DNA of 64,000 bases from Rhizobium leguminosarum bv. viciae USDA 2370 (GCF_002008365.1 NZ_MRDL01000047.1:223274-287273); one strand, 5' to 3'; shown: positions 34,414-43,274, numbered from the stretch's first letter. The notes: generated from the letters alone by a model not told the origin. A program made the numbers and translations.

Positions 34414-35430
34414 TTAGGCTTGGCTTTGATCGTCGAAGATCTGCCGCACGATGTAGTTCGGAGAGGCGTCGTCGCGATAATAGGTGCGCGCGATCATTTC
34501 CGCCAGGATGCCGGTGGTGATCATCTGCACCGACGACAGCAGCAGCACGACGCCGACCATCAGCATCGGGCGCGTGCCGATATCGTTGCCCATGATGAAC
34601 TTGTCGAAGCCGAGATAGAGCAGGATCAGCATGGCGAGCGCGCCGAGACCTAGGCCGAGCGAACCGAAGAAATGCCCCGGCCGCGCCTTGTAGCGCATGA
34701 AGAACATCACCGACAGCAGGTCGAGGATGACGCGGAAGGTGCGCGAAATGCCGTATTTCGAAACACCGTGCTCGCGGGCATGGTGGGTGACGGCCATCTC
34801 GCCGATACGCGAGCTCGGAACGACACCGGCGACCCAGGCCGGGATGAAGCGGTGCATCTCGCCCATCAGCTTCACCTGCTTGATGATCGAGGCACGGTAG
34901 ATTTTCAGGCTGCAGCCGTAATCATGCAGCTTGACGCCGGTGATGCGGCCGATCAGATAGTTGGCGCACCAGGAGGGGATCTTGCGCAGGAACAGGCCGT
35001 CCTTGCGGTTCTTGCGCCAGCCGACCAAGAGGTCGAGTTCACGCCGTTCCAGCTCGGAGACCATCGAAGGAATGTCCTTCGGGTCGTTCTGGAGGTCGCC
35101 GTCCATCGTCGCGATCAGGCGGCCCTGGGCCGTGTCGATGCCGGCCTGCATGGCTGCGGTCTGACCGAAGTTGCGCTGCAACTCGACGATCCTGAGCGCT
35201 AGCCCCTCGCGCCCGACGTACTTTCGGGCGTTGACGAGCGTCGCATCCGTGCTGCCGTCATCGACGAGGATCAGCTCCCAGCGATGGGGGTAGCTAACCA
35301 TCGCAGCCACGACACGCTCGATGAGCGGGCCGACGCTTTCCTCTTCGTTGAAAATGGGTACGACCAGCGACAGCTCGAGCGATTGTACCGGGTCATTCGT
35401 ACCGCGAATGGGCTCTACCGTTGTCTGCAA
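34414..35430 (-). CDS. Polyprenyl-phosphate glycosyltransferase, GT2 (ArnC/DPM-like)
   Basis: A 338-residue GT-A enzyme with two C-terminal helices. Motifs are LSLVVPIFNEEESVGPLIER, LILVDDGSTDAT, MDGDLQNDP (metal-binding) and the acceptor-side GRITGVKLHDYGCSLKIYRA. It should load a sugar on undecaprenyl phosphate for the adjacent GT39 enzymes. The start is a TTG at 35430 with GGAG seven bases upstream; a nearby ATG at 35437 is out of frame. A stub of this 5' end recurs at 37150-37171. Confidence 0.92.
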   Translation of the reverse strand: MQTTVEPIRGTNDPVQSLELSLVVPIFNEEESVGPLIERVVAAMVSYPHRWELILVDDGSTDATLVNARKYVGREGLALRIVELQRNFGQTAAMQAGIDTAQGRLIATMDGDLQNDPKDIPSMVSELERRELDLLVGWRKNRKDGLFLRKIPSWCANYLIGRITGVKLHDYGCSLKIYRASIIKQVKLMGEMHRFIPAWVAGVVPSSRIGEMAVTHHAREHGVSKYGISRTFRVILDLLSVMFFMRYKARPGHFFGSLGLGLGALAMLILLYLGFDKFIMGNDIGTRPMLMVGVVLLLSSVQMITTGILAEMIARTYYRDDASPNYIVRQIFDDQSQA

Positions 35431-35555
35431 CTTTCATCTCCAAAAGGCCGGACGGCCGAGCAATCTTTAATGCTGCCGCCGCACTTGCGGAAGGCTACTA
35501 CATGAAGTGTCCGCCGGTTGCCAGCGGGCAATGCCGGTTTCCCGCAATCGGCTGA
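35412..35555. repeat. Left copy of the GT2/flippase junction, with a flippase stub
   Basis: The sequence from the GT2 start through CTACTACATGAAG (35497-35507) resembles 37150-37292. The stub ORF 35502-35555 reads MKCPPVASGQCRFPAIG then stop, matching MKTSIVESRQSWFMRNR at the start of the flippase-like gene. This is a direct repeat flanking GT39 paralogue 3. Confidence 0.75.
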
Positions 35556-35567
35556 TCTGCCTGGGCG

Positions 35568-37061
35568 CTATTTCGCGCCGCCTTCCACCCAGGAGTAACC
35601 AATGGAGAAGCTGCGTTTGCCGTCACCGAAGAGATAGGGCAGCGTCAGCGTCTTCAACTCTTGCAGATGAATGCCCGATTTGACGAGGTCATTGGCGAAA
35701 CCGGGGGAAATTGTTGGATCATCTGCGGTCTCGCCGCGCCAGATAACCAGCACCGGCCCCTTCGCGTCCGCATATTCGGGAACCCCTGGACCGGGGAAGA
35801 ACGGGATCACGACGGGAACATCGGGAAACTCCAGCCGCATGTTGCCGGCCACGAACTTGGTTCCCGCCACGATGAGAACCGGCTTGCGGGTCGCGGTCAA
35901 TTCAGCCACGTAACCGGAAAAGGGTACGTTCGTTCTTGTATACGTGCCGATATATTGAATGCCGACGATCCGGAAGAGAAGGATCGACAGGATGACGACC
36001 ATGAAGACCGGCACCACGGGCCGGAAGCGCGCAAGACCGGCGGAAAGATCGAGACCTGCGGTTTCCAGTTTCAGGAAAAGATAGATCAGAAGGACGAGCA
36101 GGCATGGGTCGAGCCAGCGCTCGTGGATATCGCTGGCGCCGGCGAAGAGGACCACGCCGACGAAGGCGAGCAGGCTGATGATCATCATCCGCTCGATCAC
36201 CCGGATCATCGGGCTGGAAGAGGAGAGCGCGCGAAGGAAGTCGCGCCGGAAAGCGGCCGCGATGAGAACGATCGGCAATGCGACGAAGCCGAGGACGGCG
36301 ATGATGAGAGACAGCAGTCCTTGCCCGATGCGGGGGAGGCCGGCCGGGGCCAGGTGTTCGGCGGTCATCCGCTCCAGTGTCGGCGCAGACGCGCTGGCGA
36401 GATTGTCAGGCAGCCAGAGCGCATGCGGCAGCACGATCAGAATGGCAAGGACGGCCGCGGGCAGCAAACGCCAGTCGATGAGACGGCTGCGCCATTCCCG
36501 CTCCGGCAGCACGGCAATGAGGGCGGCAAATGGCAGGATGGCGAAATTATACTTCGAGATGAGCCCGATGCCGGTGGCGATGCCGATGAGGAGGTAGCTC
36601 CCGATCGTCGGCTGGCGCAGCGTGCGGAAAAAACCGAAGAGGAAGAGCGAGGTCGCAAACAGCAGGGCAACCGTATGGGTCAGTTCGCGCTGCGCCATCA
36701 GGCCAACCTGCGGCAGGGTAATCAGGCTCAGCATGGCGACGGCTGCGAGCGAACGGCTCTTCAGCACCTCGCGGGCAGCAAGCCCGTAGAAGAGATAGCA
36801 GCCAAAGAGAATGATGTTCTTGGGCACCGAGAGCACCCACATCGATATGCCGGTCACCGAAACGATGGCATATTGGATCCAGTTGTAGAAGGGCGGCTGC
36901 GGACCGTAGCCGGCAAGCAGATATTGCGAGTAGAAGGACTGCTCCGCCTCGTCGAGATCGAGCGTATGCGGCAAGGCGATGCGAAGCGCGATGTTCAGCA
37001 GGAAATAGGCTGCCAGAAAAATGCTTGCGCTGGTAATGCTTCTGGTAATCCGCTTCAACAT
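35568..37061 (-). CDS. GT39/ArnT-like glycosyltransferase (paralogue 3)
   Basis: A 497-residue GT-C enzyme with TLDLDEAEQSFYSQY and LLAGYGPQPPFYNWIQY. It is very similar to paralogue 2 throughout. ATG 37061 follows GTGGAGATCG; the frame remains open for five more codons upstream without a site. It sits between two copies of the GT2/flippase junction, with a GT2 stub just upstream, as expected if a GT39-GT2 block was duplicated in tandem and the second GT2 was then lost. Confidence 0.9.
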   Translation of the reverse strand: MLKRITRSITSASIFLAAYFLLNIALRIALPHTLDLDEAEQSFYSQYLLAGYGPQPPFYNWIQYAIVSVTGISMWVLSVPKNIILFGCYLFYGLAAREVLKSRSLAAVAMLSLITLPQVGLMAQRELTHTVALLFATSLFLFGFFRTLRQPTIGSYLLIGIATGIGLISKYNFAILPFAALIAVLPEREWRSRLIDWRLLPAAVLAILIVLPHALWLPDNLASASAPTLERMTAEHLAPAGLPRIGQGLLSLIIAVLGFVALPIVLIAAAFRRDFLRALSSSSPMIRVIERMMIISLLAFVGVVLFAGASDIHERWLDPCLLVLLIYLFLKLETAGLDLSAGLARFRPVVPVFMVVILSILLFRIVGIQYIGTYTRTNVPFSGYVAELTATRKPVLIVAGTKFVAGNMRLEFPDVPVVIPFFPGPGVPEYADAKGPVLVIWRGETADDPTISPGFANDLVKSGIHLQELKTLTLPYLFGDGKRSFSIGYSWVEGGAK

Positions 37062-37149
37062 CGATCTCCACGTCAAGCCGGCAAGGCGCCATCATTTACC
37101 GGTCGGCCGCTCGGATCGTCGGCGTGGAGGCGTTTTCACCGCCATCGCC

Positions 37150-37292
37150 ATCACTCCGCCGTTGTGCGCAACCTTCATTTCTCTTAAAAGGCCTGGCGAT
37201 GGGACCGGGCCCATGCCGACCCAAGCGAGGAATGCCTACTACATGAAGACTTCGATCGTTGAAAGCCGGCAATCCTGGTTTATGCGCAATCG
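37150..37292. repeat. Right copy of the GT2/flippase junction, with a GT2 stub
   Basis: On the minus strand from 37171, TTGCGCACAACGGCGGAGTGA mirrors the intact GT2 start TTGCAGACAACGGTAGAG and stops after six codons. AAAAGGCC and CTACTACATGAAG are shared with the left copy. Confidence 0.75.
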
Positions 37293-38205
37293 CATGACGG
37301 TGCTGACGGTCGTCATCGTCGCAGCCTATGGCCTCTTCATCCAATGGTTCTGGGGTTGGCCTGTTATCATCAGGCAGTGGGCCGATGTCGGCGCGGGTCC
37401 GGTGATCGGCGCGCTCGTGCTATTGACGAGCACCTATTTCCTGCGCACCTGGCGCATCTATGATTATTTTCCGAACGAAACGGCCGGCCGGTTCGCGGTC
37501 CTCTTCCGCGTCACGCAGATCCACAACCTGCTGAACATCATGCTGCCCTTCCGCACCGGCGAGACCAGCTTTCCGCTGCTGATGCGCACCGAATTCGGCA
37601 TTCCGCTGACGCGCGGAACCTCGGCGCTGTTCGTCATGCGGCTGCTCGACCTGCATGCCCTCCTGGCCGCTGCCGGCATCGGTTTTGCCGTTGCATCAGC
37701 CGATCCGGCTGTGGCCTGGTCGCTCTGGACAGCCTTTCTGCTGTTGCCGGTCGCAGCCTTCGCCGCCCGCAAGCCGCTGCTGCGCCTTGCCGCCAAGCTG
37801 CTACCGAAGAAAGCGCAGAAATTCGTCGCCGAGATCGAAAACGGCTTGCCGCTCGATGCCATCGCCTTTGCGCGCGCCTGGGCGATGACCATCGTCAACT
37901 GGCTGGTGAAGGTGATGGTGCTGGCATGGGCGCTCGGCCTGATGGGCGTGCTGCCAATGGCGGCGAGCTTCGGCGGCGCGCTCGGCGGTGAACTCTCCTC
38001 GGTGTTGCCGATGCATGCGCCCGGCGGCGTCGGCACCTATCCGGCCGGCATCACCGCCGGCGCCATCGCCTTGGGAGCATCGAGCGAGCGGCCGGCCCTT
38101 GCCGCGCTGGCACAGGCGAGCGTCAATGCCCACCTGCTGATCATCGTCTCGGCGCTGACCGGCACCGCGATCTCACTGCCGTTCGGACGTCGCGGCAAGC
38201 TCTGA
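37243..38205 (+). CDS. Flippase-like / LPG synthase transmembrane-region family protein
   Basis: A 320-residue polytopic protein of the UPF0104/AglD-like family, with about eight helices. Conserved features include RVTQIHNLLNIMLPFRTGET, FVMRLLDLHALLA and the LPMHAPGGVGTYPAGI motif. Relatives are proposed to move polyprenyl-linked sugars or other lipids across the membrane, which fits the adjacent GT2 and GT39 genes. ATG 37243 is preferred; an in-frame ATG at 37213 is possible. The 3' end overlaps the convergent sigma factor gene by 33 bp. Confidence 0.82.
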   Translation: MKTSIVESRQSWFMRNRMTVLTVVIVAAYGLFIQWFWGWPVIIRQWADVGAGPVIGALVLLTSTYFLRTWRIYDYFPNETAGRFAVLFRVTQIHNLLNIMLPFRTGETSFPLLMRTEFGIPLTRGTSALFVMRLLDLHALLAAAGIGFAVASADPAVAWSLWTAFLLLPVAAFAARKPLLRLAAKLLPKKAQKFVAEIENGLPLDAIAFARAWAMTIVNWLVKVMVLAWALGLMGVLPMAASFGGALGGELSSVLPMHAPGGVGTYPAGITAGAIALGASSERPALAALAQASVNAHLLIIVSALTGTAISLPFGRRGKL

Positions 38206-39414
38206 TATCCGTTTTCTCAGAAACGCCTGCTCCGGCTCCTGCCGGCAGAGCGACAGCGCCGTTTCATAGGCCGCGATCGCCTCTTGCTTCCGGCCGAGAC
38301 GGCGCAGGAAATCGGCACGTGCCGAATGGGCGAGGTGATAGGCCTGCAGCTCCCGGCGTGCCAGAATGGCATCGACCAGTTCCAGCCCCTTGGCCGGCCC
38401 TTCCGCCATCGCGATCGCCACGGCGCGGTTGAGCTCGACGATCGAGGAGGGCTGCGCCGCCAGAAGCAGATCGTAATAGAAGGCAATCCGTCGCCAGTCG
38501 GTTTCCTCGGCAGCCGGCGCCTTGGCATGCTCGGCGGCGATCGCCGCCTGCAGCGTATAGGTGCCGACCTCTCCCGTCCGCATTGCTTCTGTGAGCAGCG
38601 CCAGGCCTTCCGCAATCTTCGCACGGTCCCAGAGCGAGCGGTCCTGATCGGCAAGCAGCACCAGCGATCCCTGCTCGCCGCGGCGGGCGGTGCGACGGGA
38701 ATCCTGCAGCAGCATCAGCGCCAGCAGGCCGGAGACGTCGGGATGCGGCAGCAGCGCCAGAAGCAGCCGCGCCAGACGTATCGCCTCTGCGGTCAAGTCG
38801 GCCCGGACCACGTCTTCACCCGAAGAGGCGGAATAGCCCTCGTTGAAGACCAGGTAGATGACGTGCAGCACCTGGTCGAGCCGCGGCGGCAGCGCCTCGT
38901 GGCCCGGAACCTCGTAGGGGATCTTCGCAGCCCGGATCCTGCTCTTGGCGCGCACGATCCGCTGGGCTACCGTCGGCGCCGGAGTGAGGAAGGCGTGGGC
39001 GATTTCTTCGGTGGTTAGCCCGCAGATTTCTCTGAGTGCCATCGCCATCTGCGCATCGGCCGGAATGGCCGGATGGCAGCAGGTGAAGATCAGCCGCAGC
39101 ATGTCGTCCTCGATCGGTTCCATATCGCCGATGTAAGTTGCGTCGGGCGAGTAGAGGCTGTCCTCGATGTGATGCTGTGAAGCATCGAAACGCGCCCGCC
39201 GCCGAATCGTGTCGATCGCCTTGAAGCGCCCCGTGGAAACGAGCCAGGCGAAGGGATTGCCGGGAATGCCGTCCGTTGGCCATGTCCGGGCAGCCGCGGC
39301 GAAGGCGTCGTGAAGCGCTTCCTCCGCCCGGTCGAAATCGCCGAGCAGGCGGATCAGCGTCGCCAGCACCCGGCGCGATTGCGTTCGGTAGATCTCCTCG
39401 ATGACGCGTTCCAA
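38173..39414 (-). CDS. ECF42-type RNA polymerase sigma factor with C-terminal extension
   Basis: A 413-residue protein. Sigma region 2 is at residues about 8-75 (LGDFDRAEEALHDAFAAAAR, GNPFAWLVSTGRFKAIDTIR) and region 4 at about 115-165 (MALREICGLTTEEIAHAFL, TVAQRIVRAKSRIRAA). A long helical, TPR-like C-terminal domain (LPPRLDQVLHVIYLVFNEGY; VELNRAVAIAMAEGP) follows. This is the ECF42 layout, usually encoded with DGPF/YCII proteins, three of which lie directly upstream here. In known cases the C-terminal domain modulates activity instead of a separate anti-sigma factor. Confidence 0.92.
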   Translation of the reverse strand: MERVIEEIYRTQSRRVLATLIRLLGDFDRAEEALHDAFAAAARTWPTDGIPGNPFAWLVSTGRFKAIDTIRRRARFDASQHHIEDSLYSPDATYIGDMEPIEDDMLRLIFTCCHPAIPADAQMAMALREICGLTTEEIAHAFLTPAPTVAQRIVRAKSRIRAAKIPYEVPGHEALPPRLDQVLHVIYLVFNEGYSASSGEDVVRADLTAEAIRLARLLLALLPHPDVSGLLALMLLQDSRRTARRGEQGSLVLLADQDRSLWDRAKIAEGLALLTEAMRTGEVGTYTLQAAIAAEHAKAPAAEETDWRRIAFYYDLLLAAQPSSIVELNRAVAIAMAEGPAKGLELVDAILARRELQAYHLAHSARADFLRRLGRKQEAIAAYETALSLCRQEPEQAFLRKRISELAATSERQ

Positions 39415-39423
39415 AAGGGCACC

Positions 39424-39783
39424 TCAGTCCGGCAGGGTCAGCATTCGCACGGGCCTCAGTTCGACGGCGCCGTAACGTGCCGAAGGGATCCGACCGGCAA
39501 TTTCCCTAGCCTTCACCATATCCGGTGCCTCGATGACATAGAAGCCGGCCAAATGCTCCTTCGTCTCGACATAGGGGCCGTCGGTGGCCGACAGCGTGTT
39601 GTTCCGAACGCGCAGCACGGTCGCCGTCACAGGCGTCTCCAACGCATCGGCATGGATCATGATGCCGTCGCGGCGCAGCTCATCGACGAAGGCGAAATGC
39701 GCTTTGACGAGTTCATCGGTCTCTTCCGATGTCAGCGTGCCGTCGGTGTCGGCGCAATTGTAGATCAGGCAGATGTAACGCAT
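39424..39783 (-). CDS. YCII/DGPF-domain protein (first of three)
   Basis: A 119-residue YCII-related protein: MRYICLIYNCAD, RNNTLSATDGPYVETKEHLA (the DGPF motif is here DGPY) and ARYGAVELRPV. Small ferredoxin-like fold proteins; enzymatic role unproven. It lies just upstream of the ECF42 sigma gene in the same direction and is the most divergent of the three. Confidence 0.9.
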   Translation of the reverse strand: MRYICLIYNCADTDGTLTSEETDELVKAHFAFVDELRRDGIMIHADALETPVTATVLRVRNNTLSATDGPYVETKEHLAGFYVIEAPDMVKAREIAGRIPSARYGAVELRPVRMLTLPD

Positions 39784-39786
39784 GGC

Positions 39787-40146
39787 TCAGCATTCCTCCT
39801 TGATCGAATAGGCTGGCCGCACTTCGATGGAGCCGTATCGCGCTACGGGAAAAGTGGCGGCGATATCAGTTGCCTCTTCCATGTCTTTCGCCTCGATCAG
39901 CACGAAGCCGCCGAGATGCTCTTTGATTTCGGCGAAGGGACCGTCGGTCGTCGTCACCGCATTGTTGCGGACCCTGACCGTCATTGCCGTCGAAGGTTCG
40001 CGTAGCGCCAACGCCACCAGCAGGTGGCCGCTGTCGCTTAGCCTGTCGTCGTTGATGATCGAATCCCGTGTCAGCTTTTCGCCGTCCTCGGCTGAAATGG
40101 CACTGATCTTTGCGGTTTCGAACCAGACCTGGCAGAGATATTTCAT
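39787..40146 (-). CDS. YCII/DGPF-domain protein (second of three)
   Basis: A 119-residue protein with MKYLCQVWFETAKISA, TVRVRNNAVTTTDGPFAEIK and the C-terminal ARYGSIEVRPAYSIKEEC. ATG 40146 is preceded by GAGGAGACGGCG. It is part of the sigma factor operon and is similar to the third copy. Confidence 0.9.
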   Translation of the reverse strand: MKYLCQVWFETAKISAISAEDGEKLTRDSIINDDRLSDSGHLLVALALREPSTAMTVRVRNNAVTTTDGPFAEIKEHLGGFVLIEAKDMEEATDIAATFPVARYGSIEVRPAYSIKEEC

Positions 40147-40156
40147 CGCCGTCTCC

Positions 40157-40516
40157 TCACGCGTCTTTGCCGAAGGAATGAATGGGCCGCACTTCGATCG
40201 CGCCGAGCCTGGCGAGCGGGATGCCGGCGGCAATGCGGATCGCTTCGTTGAGATCCTTGGCCTCGATCAGGATGAAGCCGCCGAGCGCCTCCTTCGTCTC
40301 GGCGAAGGGACCGTCCGTCACCGACATCTCGCGGTTGCGCACTCGGACAGTCACTGCCGATTTCGGCGACTGCAGTGCCTGGGCGACGATCATATGGCCG
40401 CTTTCGACGAGGTCCTTGTCATAGTTCAAGGAATTGGTGTCGAGTTCGGCCTTCTCTTCTTTCGTCATGGCGTCGAGTACCCCGCCATCGAACCAGACCT
40501 GACAGAGATATTTCAT
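40157..40516 (-). CDS. YCII/DGPF-domain protein (third of three)
   Basis: A 119-residue protein with MKYLCQVWFDGGVLDA, VRNREMSVTDGPFAETKEAL and LARLGAIEVRPIHSF. It is the promoter-proximal gene of the presumed four-gene ECF42 operon; AAGGAGG is seen upstream of ATG 40516. Any ECF42-dependent promoter would be in 40517-40671. Confidence 0.9.
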   Translation of the reverse strand: MKYLCQVWFDGGVLDAMTKEEKAELDTNSLNYDKDLVESGHMIVAQALQSPKSAVTVRVRNREMSVTDGPFAETKEALGGFILIEAKDLNEAIRIAAGIPLARLGAIEVRPIHSFGKDA

Positions 40517-40671
40517 CGCGGACAGCCTCCTTGTGAGCGTTTCAATAACCCTGGACGACCGAGCTCCACGCATTTCGACAGCGGCGGAAAAAATCTTTGT
40601 GCCGGCCGGCTGTCGAAATCGCAAGGCAGCACTCGACAAGGCTTCATCGAAACCTGTCGAGGAGACCTGTA

Positions 40672-40887
40672 ATGAGCATTCTTGAAATCGCCCTGGCAAG
40701 CCACATCTGGGCACGCCGTCGTGAAAAGCGTCAGCTCGTACTCGACGATGCCGATGCGCTGAAGGTTCTTCTGCGCATCGCTTTCGTCTTCGTGGCCTTC
40801 ACCCTGCTGATATCAGGGCTGAACCTCGCCGCCGGCAGGCCGCAGATGCTGGCAGACGGTTCGTCGCCTGTCGTGACGGGCAGATGA
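40672..40887 (+). CDS. Small single-helix membrane protein
   Basis: A 71-residue protein of unknown function with one hydrophobic helix (LLRIAFVFVAFTLLISGLNL). The ATG at 40672 follows GAGGAGACCTGTA, a good ribosome site. Divergent from the YCII genes and convergent with the AMP nucleosidase gene. The N-terminal half is Arg/His-rich. Confidence 0.65.
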   Translation: MSILEIALASHIWARRREKRQLVLDDADALKVLLRIAFVFVAFTLLISGLNLAAGRPQMLADGSSPVVTGR

Positions 40888-40896
40888 GCAAACGGC

Positions 40897-42399
40897 CTAT
40901 TGGAAGGCAGTTTCGAAGAAGCTGCGCAGCTTGCGTGAATGCAGCGCTTCCTTCGGCATGGCGGCAAGCTTCTGGACGGCGCGGATGCCGATCTGCAGAT
41001 GCTGGTTGACCTGTGTACGATAGAAGGCCGTTGCCATGCCCGGCAGCTTCAATTCGCCGTGTAGCGGCTTGTCGGAGACGCATAGCAGCGTGCCGTAAGG
41101 CACGCGGAAGCGGAAGCCGTTGGCGGCGATTGTCGCCGATTCCATGTCGAGCGCGATCGCGCGCGCCTGGGAGAGCCGTTTCACCGGCCCGCGCTGGTCG
41201 CGCAGTTCCCAGTTGCGGTTGTCGATCGTGCCGACGGTGCCGGTGCGCATGATGCGCTTCAGCTCGAAACCCTCATAGCCGGTGATTTCGGCAACGGCGG
41301 CTTCGAGCGCCACCTGCACCTCGGCCAGCGCCGGGATCGGGACCCAGACCGGCAGGTCGTCGTCGAGAACATGGTCCTCGCGCATATAGGCATGGGCCAG
41401 AACATAATCGCCGAGCCGCTGGCTGTTGCGAAGACCGGCGCAGTGGCCGAGCATCAGCCAAGCATGCGGACGCAACACTGCGACGTGGTCGGTGATTGTC
41501 TTGGCGTTGGACGGGCCGACGCCGATATTGATCATGGTGATCCCGGCATGGCCCTTCTTCTTCAGATGGTAGGCCGGCATTTGCGGCAGGCGGGTGAGGG
41601 CGGCATCCGTTTCCGGTGCCTTCGAGCCGGGCAGGGTGACGACATTGCCGGGCTCGACGAAAGCAGTATAGCCGTCACCGTCCTCCGCCATCATCTTGCG
41701 CGCCCAGCTGCAGAATTCGTCGATATAGAACTGATAGTTCGTGAACAGCACGAAATTCTGGAAATGCTCGGCATGCGTCGCCGTATAATGCGACAATCGG
41801 GCGAGCGAGTAGTCGATGCGTTGCGCGGTGAACGGCGCGAGCGGCGAGGGCTCTCCCGGCGGCGGGATATATTCGCCATTGGCGATCTCGTCGTCGGTGG
41901 TATTGAGGTCGGGCGTGTCGAAGATATCGCGCATCGGAATGTCGACGAATGCGGTCGTCGATGCTTCCACATGCGCACCCTCGCCGAAGGCGAAGTGCAA
42001 GGGGATCGGCGTCGTCGATTCCGAGACGATGACAGGAACATTGTGGCTCTTCATCAAGAGCGCCAGCTGCTCCTTCAGGTAATGCTTGAAGAGCTTCGGC
42101 CGGGTGACTGTCGTCGTATAGATGCCGGGTGCCGTGACATGGCCATAGGAAAGCCGCGAATCGACATGGCCGAAGCTTGTTGTCTCGATGCTGACCTGCG
42201 GATAAAAAGCGCGGTAGCGCGAGGAGATCGGAGCGCCCTGCGCAAGTTCGGCGAAGCTCTCGATCAGGAACGCCGTATTGCGCTCGTAAAGCGCCATCAG
42301 CGTCTCGACCGCCTTGGCGGGATCATCGAAACTCTCAGGCTGGAAAGGTGGTGGAGAGGATATTTCGAGGGGCGACAAAGGGGAGATTCGTTTGTTCAT
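40897..42399 (-). CDS. amn: AMP nucleosidase
   Basis: A 500-residue enzyme that splits AMP into adenine and ribose 5-phosphate, regulating adenylate pools. It has the Amn N-terminal domain (SSRYRAFYPQVSIETTSFGH, SRLSYGHVTAPGIYTTTVTR) and the C-terminal phosphorylase/nucleosidase domain (MINIGVGPSNAKTITDHVAV, LMLGHCAGLRNSQRLGDYVL, ALDMESATIAANGFRFRVPY). Length fits the family. Confidence 0.95.
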   Translation of the reverse strand: MNKRISPLSPLEISSPPPFQPESFDDPAKAVETLMALYERNTAFLIESFAELAQGAPISSRYRAFYPQVSIETTSFGHVDSRLSYGHVTAPGIYTTTVTRPKLFKHYLKEQLALLMKSHNVPVIVSESTTPIPLHFAFGEGAHVEASTTAFVDIPMRDIFDTPDLNTTDDEIANGEYIPPPGEPSPLAPFTAQRIDYSLARLSHYTATHAEHFQNFVLFTNYQFYIDEFCSWARKMMAEDGDGYTAFVEPGNVVTLPGSKAPETDAALTRLPQMPAYHLKKKGHAGITMINIGVGPSNAKTITDHVAVLRPHAWLMLGHCAGLRNSQRLGDYVLAHAYMREDHVLDDDLPVWVPIPALAEVQVALEAAVAEITGYEGFELKRIMRTGTVGTIDNRNWELRDQRGPVKRLSQARAIALDMESATIAANGFRFRVPYGTLLCVSDKPLHGELKLPGMATAFYRTQVNQHLQIGIRAVQKLAAMPKEALHSRKLRSFFETAFQ

Positions 42400-42486
42400 G
42401 ACGCATTATAGAGAGTTGTTTTTGACAAGCAAACGACGCGCGCCGGCGGATTCCGTTTTTTTATCCTTTTCCGTGTCGGATTCCAG

Positions 42487-42666
42487 TCATCGCACCGTAG
42501 GCGCGCAGAAGGTGCCGTTTCTCTCCAGGCAGGTATAGCTCGCCCCGAAATGCGACTGCGCCCCGCCGCCACCCTGGTGCACCACGACCGCCGAAAACGT
42601 GATAGCGAAGATCGCCGCAAACAGCGTGATGATGCTAAAGCGTCTTGCCAGAATATAGATGTTCAT
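42487..42666 (-). CDS. Hypothetical small membrane or exported peptide
   Basis: A 59-residue ORF with a strong N-terminal helix (FSIITLFAAIFAITFSAVVV) and two cysteines near the C-terminus (YTCLERNGTFC). An AAGGGG run lies very close to the ATG. Small size and an imperfect ribosome site make it tentative. Confidence 0.5.
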   Translation of the reverse strand: MNIYILARRFSIITLFAAIFAITFSAVVVHQGGGGAQSHFGASYTCLERNGTFCAPTVR

Positions 42667-42810
42667 CCCCTTGTCCCCGACACGCAACTCTATCGTGACA
42701 ATAGTTTTGCCATGCGATGGCTGAACGAGTGCTGAGATGCCGGTTCATCAGCCGTTCAGCTTGCCGGGCAGGCTCGGCCAGGTTGCGGAGAGGATTAGAA
42801 GGGGTCGCTG

Positions 42811-42897
42811 GGCGAATTCGACGCCATAAGAATTCGCCGGCTGGCGTAGCGGAGGAGACCGCAAAGGGCTTCGAGGCATGCCGGCGTGCCGGCATGC
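42811..42897. other. Two strong hairpins in a gene-free stretch
   Basis: GGCGAATTC-N10-GAATTCGCC (42811-42838) and GCATGCCGGC-GT-GCCGGCATGC (42876-42897) are perfect inverted repeats with 9- and 10-bp arms. They lie in the 269-bp spacer 42667-42935. They could be a small RNA, a terminator pair or a mobile palindromic repeat. No T-tract follows. Confidence 0.45.
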
Positions 42898-42935
42898 TTC
42901 AGCGTTTGGGATGATCGTTGCGCCTTCTTATGGCC

Positions 42936-43274
42936 TCAGAGCCGCGTCCAGGTCTGCGACTTGCAGAGGATCTTCATCACGCAGCCCTGCATCCTCAGCG
43001 AATTGCCGGAAACCTTGCCCGCGCCGCTATAGGTCTTCTCGGCGGCCGGGTCGGTGATCTCGCCGGCATAGCTGCCGCCGGTTCCCGCCAGTGTGCCGAT
43101 CTTCCGGCCGGCATATTTACCGGTTTTCAGTGTCACGCAATAACTGCCGCCGCAGGATGCGATCACCGCCGTATCGCCGGCGGCCGTCTTCCAATTGCCT
43201 ACGATCGGCTCCTCGGCATGCGCGATACCCGCGATCATTGCGATGGCGCCGGCGAGAACGAAGCTGCGGATCAT
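42936..43274 (-). CDS. DUF2147-family exported protein
   Basis: A 112-residue periplasmic protein: signal peptide ending GIAHAEE, then EPIVGNWKTAAGDTAVIASC and the C-terminal MQGCVMKILCKSQTWTRL typical of DUF2147. Cysteine pairs suggest disulfides. The start ATG 43274 follows GGAGGAAAAG. Function unknown. Confidence 0.85.
   Translation of the reverse strand: MIRSFVLAGAIAMIAGIAHAEEPIVGNWKTAAGDTAVIASCGGSYCVTLKTGKYAGRKIGTLAGTGGSYAGEITDPAAEKTYSGAGKVSGNSLRMQGCVMKILCKSQTWTRL

Noticed and set aside
35661..37187. 508-codon plus-strand open frame opposite GT39 paralogue 3
   Set aside because: Mirror frame of a strongly conserved membrane enzyme; similar frames appear opposite the other GT39 paralogues, as expected from codon bias.
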